Below, in pieces: positions 6,708 to 8,749 of a DNA stretch of 8,749 nucleotides. A model generated the notes under the pieces. The model worked only from the letters and a program-made list of their open reading frames with translations. It ran no database searches and had not been told where the DNA came from. Each line of letters begins with the position of its first letter. Positions within the stretch are counted from its first letter, which is position 1. A program made the translations under genes and the position numbers. This DNA is from JBFIHZ01 sp041601535 (lineage in GTDB: Bacteria; Pseudomonadota; Gammaproteobacteria; Xanthomonadales; SZUA-36), in contig JBFIHZ010000154.1 of the NCBI GenBank assembly GCA_041601535.1, positions 1 to 8,749 of the forward strand, given 5' to 3'.

Positions 6708-7726
6708 GCGTGTGTCTCCAGGTCATCTACTGCATTCATTAAGGTCAACATAACTGCTTTCTGCACGTGCAGGCGATTTTCGGCCTCATCCAGCGCCACG
6801 CAATAATCCGCGTCCATCACGCCATCGGTGGCTTTTACATTGCGCCGCAACGGCAAACAGTGGCTGAACAGGGCATTGTTGGTCAAAGCCATTTTCTTCT
6901 CATCCACAATAAAATGCCGGTAACGGTCGCGCAGCACCCATTCATCCTCGGGCCGGCCATAATAAGGCAAGGCCCCCCAACTCTTGGCATACACCACGTC
7001 GGCACCGGCATAGGCCGCTTCGATATCATGGCTGATGGATAGCGAGCCACCATACTCGTCAGCGTTCTGCTGCGCCGCCGATTCGAATTGCGGGTCCAGC
7101 CGGTAGGCTTCCTCCGGGCATAGCACGGTAACATCCATGCCGAACTTTGTGGCGATCAGCATGGCTGAATTGGCCACCGCGGTGTTCAGCGGACGGGGAT
7201 GCCAGGTCCAGGTCAACACGAATTTCCTGTTCTGCAGGCGGCCGAGGTGTTCCTGCAGGGTATGCGCCAGCGCCAGTTCCTGGCAGGGGTGCAGGATGGT
7301 TTCCATGTTCACCACCGGCACCGTTGCGTGCTGGGCCAGCGAGCTGATGACCTTGTCCTGGCGGTCTTCGGCCCAGTCCTCAAACAGCGGGAAAGCCCGC
7401 AGGGCAATCATGTCGCAATAGCGGGACAGCACGCCGGCTACTTCCGCGATGTGCTCTTCAGCCTCCTGGTCCATGATTACGCCGGGGTTGAACTCAACGC
7501 CCCAGGCATCTTTGCCGGGTTGCAGCACGATCGCAATGCCGCCGAGTTGCTGCATGCCCAGTTCGAACGAGGTACGGGTTCGCAGGGAAGGATTCAGAAA
7601 CATCAACGCAATCGACTTGCCACGCAAGGCATTGCTCATGGGCTGTTTTTTCAGTCTGGCAGCAACATCAAGCATGTGCTGCAACTGTTGTTGCGTGAAA
7701 TCCTGCGTGGTCAAGAAATTGGGCAT
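6704..7726 (-). CDS. argF': N-acetylornithine carbamoyltransferase (AOTCase)
   Basis: Transfers the carbamoyl group of carbamoyl phosphate to N-acetylornithine, giving N-acetylcitrulline, in the cytosol. Of its 340 residues, SLRTRT (47-52) binds carbamoyl phosphate, followed by HPCQ (146-149) and HCLPLRRN (288-295). It departs from ordinary ornithine carbamoyltransferase at features of the AOTCase family: LQPGKDAW (68-75), MDQEAEEH (85-92), TWTWHPRPLNTAVANS (172-187, where OTCase has a different segment) and AKSWGA (247-252). E90 aligns with Glu92 of the X. campestris enzyme, the residue that selects acetyl- over succinylornithine. K297 in RRNVKATD corresponds to the lysine reported as carboxylated there. 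The start has CCGGAG 10 bases upstream (7742-7737). It is the first gene of the operon, 36 bases after a terminator hairpin. Confidence 0.95.
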   Translation of the reverse strand: MPNFLTTQDFTQQQLQHMLDVAARLKKQPMSNALRGKSIALMFLNPSLRTRTSFELGMQQLGGIAIVLQPGKDAWGVEFNPGVIMDQEAEEHIAEVAGVLSRYCDMIALRAFPLFEDWAEDRQDKVISSLAQHATVPVVNMETILHPCQELALAHTLQEHLGRLQNRKFVLTWTWHPRPLNTAVANSAMLIATKFGMDVTVLCPEEAYRLDPQFESAAQQNADEYGGSLSISHDIEAAYAGADVVYAKSWGALPYYGRPEDEWVLRDRYRHFIVDEKKMALTNNALFSHCLPLRRNVKATDGVMDADYCVALDEAENRLHVQKAVMLTLMNAVDDLETHA

Positions 7727-7736
7727 TAACTATTCA

Positions 7737-7742
7737 CTCCGG
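7737..7742 (-). promoter_or_regulatory. Ribosome binding site of argF'
   Basis: CCGGAG on the minus strand, 10 bases before the ATG at 7726. Any promoter downstream of the hairpin at 7763-7793 would start transcription at or inside this site, so the argF' message almost certainly comes from upstream of the hairpin. Confidence 0.7.
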
Positions 7743-7762
7743 GTTTTACTTCCAACCAAAAA

Positions 7763-7793
7763 CCAAAAACCCAGCCAGTGGCTGGGTTTTTGG
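7763..7793 (-). terminator. 14-bp Rho-independent terminator/attenuator hairpin before argF'
   Basis: CCAAAAACCCAGCC (7763-7776) and its exact complement GGCTGGGTTTTTGG (7780-7793) form a perfect 14-bp stem with a 3-base loop. On the minus strand the 3' arm carries T5, followed by a second TTTTT at 7762-7758, so termination leftward is plausible. It stands between the transporter stop and argF', both on the same strand. Because only 36 bases separate it from argF', it must either end transporter transcription with read-through or act as a conditional terminator for the arg operon; the leader ORF and alternative pairing favour the second. Confidence 0.8.
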
Positions 7794-7834
7794 TAAAGCA
7801 TATTTCTGAATCAAACTTACACGGCTACCCAGCC
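7780..7834 (-). promoter_or_regulatory. Putative antiterminator pairing
   Basis: Minus-strand GGCTGGGT (7834-7827), the end of the leader ORF, is perfectly complementary over 8 bases (6 G-C) to ACCCAGCC (7787-7780), which is part of the 5' arm of the terminator. Forming this pairing would prevent the terminator. The complementarity is directly visible; the switch is inferred. Confidence 0.5.
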
Positions 7835-7903
7835 CGAAATGTCATTTAAGGCTCGGCGCAAGCGGAGGGCAATTCCTGCGGTGTATGGGCTCAATTCAGT
7901 CAT
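7817..7903 (-). CDS. Putative arginine leader peptide (28 aa)
   Basis: ATG at 7903 opens a 28-codon frame ending TAA at 7819-7817, located between the transporter stop and the terminator. Codons 14-17 read CGC TTG CGC CGA (Arg-Leu-Arg-Arg), so three of four are Arg. The last codons (Gly-Trp-Val) contain the bases that can pair with the terminator arm. A ribosome stalled at the Arg codons would leave those bases free; one reaching the stop would cover them. Against it: there is no clear Shine-Dalgarno sequence, Arg enrichment is modest, and the frame stays open upstream of the ATG (for example a GTG at 7927), so it could be a remnant or chance ORF. Not recognised as any known peptide. Confidence 0.4.
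   Translation of the reverse strand: MTELSPYTAGIALRLRRALNDISGWVAV
7831..7853 (-). promoter_or_regulatory. Putative pause (1:2) hairpin in the arg leader
   Basis: On the minus strand AGCCT (7853-7849) pairs with GGGCT (7835-7831, one G-U), then after a single T/C mismatch AAAT (7847-7844) pairs with ATTT (7840-7837) around the loop GAC. The hairpin starts in the last base of the third Arg codon and sequesters the bases needed for the antiterminator, as region 1:2 does in classical attenuators. It is weak and AU-rich at the tip. Confidence 0.4.
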
Positions 7904-7910
7904 AGCATCA

Positions 7911-7939
7911 AATTTACGGAATTCCACACGCCAATGCAA
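7911..7939 (-). promoter_or_regulatory. Weak candidate promoter for the arg leader
   Basis: TTGCAT (7939-7934) and TAAATT (7916-7911) are spaced by 17 bases on the minus strand. Match to consensus is poor at -35 and 4 of 6 at -10. A start about 7 bases downstream would lie at or next to the leader ATG, giving a leaderless leader peptide. Transcription from a promoter further right, inside the transporter gene, is equally possible. Confidence 0.25.
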
Positions 7940-7956
7940 TCGCTTTTTGCAGCGGA

Positions 7957-8749
7957 TCAAAGCTCTGCCGGCATGACCGTTTCCGGATCCTTGTATTTTC
8001 GGTAAATGGTCCAGCGGACCAGCGCGGGTAAAAGTACGATGGCGCCGACCATGTTGGCGAGGAAAACAAACGCCAGCAGCAAGCCCATATCCGCCTGGAA
8101 CTGCAGCGCGGAAAACATCCAGGTGCCAACACCGGCAGCCAGCGTGAGGCCGGTAAAAATAACCGCCCGGCCGGTCAGGCGCAGCGTTCGGTAGAATGCT
8201 TCGCGCAATGGGTGTCCGGTGCGAAGCAGCATATCCAGCCGGTTATACATGTAAATGCCGTAATCCACGCCGATACCCACTCCGAGTGCCACCACCGGCA
8301 AGGTATTGACCTTCAGACCAATGCCATACAGCGTCATCAACGCTTCGGCCAGGGTGGAAACCACCACCAATGGCAACACGATGCACAGGGTTCCCCGTAC
8401 CGAGCGGTAGGTGACCAGGCACAGGACGATGATGGAGGCAAACACCAGCAATAACATCGGGTGCTCCGCAGCAGCGATTTCTTCATTGGTTGCCGCCATT
8501 ACGCCGACATTGCCGGTGGCCAGTTTGAATTCCAGGCGATCCTCGCTGACCTCTTCTGTCAGCATACCTCCGGATTCGTCGGACGGCTCACCCACCAGCA
8601 CCTCGGTGCCCTGTATGCTGAGCTCGCGGCGCAACTCCTTGACCCGGTCGACTACCCGGTTGATGGTTTCGGCACGATGGTCGGAGGTAAATATCAGCAC
8701 AGGAATGGCACTGCAATCCCGGTTGAGCAAACCGGTGTCGGTATCAATA
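7957..8749 (-). CDS. RND/MMPL-family transporter, C-terminal part (cut by window edge)
   Basis: 263 residues of the C-terminal end are visible; the frame is open to the right edge, so the true start lies outside (the TTG at 8730 is not a start). About 95 residues of soluble periplasmic domain come first, then five membrane segments at visible residues ~97-114, 119-143, 149-168, 192-212 and 219-243, as expected for TM8-12 of an RND half. The third contains GVGIGVDYGIYMYNR, the Gly-rich, Asp-bearing segment typical of the MMPL/SSD-like RND exporters, linked to proton coupling. The protein ends in a short basic cytoplasmic tail (IYRKYKDPETVMPAEL). Substrate unknown; relatives export lipids, hopanoids or other hydrophobic compounds. 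It is followed by 53 bases and then the arg leader; no functional link to arginine synthesis is implied. Confidence 0.88.
   Translation of the reverse strand, partial: IDTDTGLLNRDCSAIPVLIFTSDHRAETINRVVDRVKELRRELSIQGTEVLVGEPSDESGGMLTEEVSEDRLEFKLATGNVGVMAATNEEIAAAEHPMLLLVFASIIVLCLVTYRSVRGTLCIVLPLVVVSTLAEALMTLYGIGLKVNTLPVVALGVGIGVDYGIYMYNRLDMLLRTGHPLREAFYRTLRLTGRAVIFTGLTLAAGVGTWMFSALQFQADMGLLLAFVFLANMVGAIVLLPALVRWTIYRKYKDPETVMPAEL

Noticed and set aside
6704..7726. Reading the first arg gene as ordinary ornithine or N-succinylornithine carbamoyltransferase
   Set aside because: Glu at position 90 and the TWTWHPRPLN segment point to the acetylornithine type; the succinyl enzyme has Pro at the residue aligned with E90.
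7743..7771. A promoter between the terminator and argF'
   Set aside because: The only -10-like sequence (TAAAAC, 7748-7743) has no acceptable -35, and a start from it would exclude the argF' ribosome binding site from the message.
7727..7815. ArgR (ARG box) operator near argF'
   Set aside because: Isolated TGAAT-like half-sites occur (in GAGTGAATAG at 7729-7738 and in CTGAATC at 7807-7813), but no paired 18-base palindrome close to the consensus is present.
7914..8132. 72-codon minus-strand ORF at the 3' end of the transporter gene
   Set aside because: It is an alternate frame of the transporter, rich in Cys, Arg, Ser and Trp, and the transporter frame has clear membrane segments over the same bases.

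Overview
This 8.7 kb window comes from a gammaproteobacterium. All supported genes lie on the minus strand, so the text reads right to left. The 16S rRNA 5' end looks gammaproteobacterial. The arginine genes are of the Xanthomonas type: N-acetylornithine carbamoyltransferase, acetylcitrulline deacetylase, a fused N-acetylglutamate synthase/kinase, and matching ArgG/ArgH subtypes. This suggests Xanthomonadales or a neighbouring lineage, but the genus cannot be named from this window.

Layout from the upstream (right) end: (1) 8749-7957, the C-terminal part of an RND/MMPL-family membrane transporter, cut by the window edge. (2) 7956-7727, a 230-base gap holding a short Arg-codon-containing leader ORF, a pause hairpin, and a 14-bp terminator hairpin 36 bases before the first arg gene. 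One terminator arm can alternatively pair with the end of the leader ORF, which is the layout of a ribosome-mediated transcription attenuator. (3) 7726-814, six arginine genes in the order argF'-argG-argE-argB(NAGS/K)-argC-argH, every neighbouring pair overlapping by 4-11 bases. (4) 813-323, an rRNA operon control region with an AT-rich UP-like element, two tandem promoters with GC-rich discriminators, a boxA antitermination element and leader hairpins. (5) 322-1, the first ~320 bases of 16S rRNA, continuing off the left edge.

Pathway logic: the fused synthase/kinase makes and phosphorylates N-acetylglutamate. ArgC reduces it to the semialdehyde. An ArgD encoded elsewhere makes N-acetylornithine. 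ArgF' carbamoylates it while still acetylated to N-acetylcitrulline. ArgE removes the acetyl group to give citrulline. ArgG and ArgH finish arginine. Only argD and the carbamoyl-phosphate genes are missing from the cluster.

The most interesting point is the putative arginine attenuator before argF'. It rests on sequence complementarity and codon position only, with no experimental or comparative support available here. Next is the direct abutment of the arg operon on the rRNA promoter without a visible terminator.
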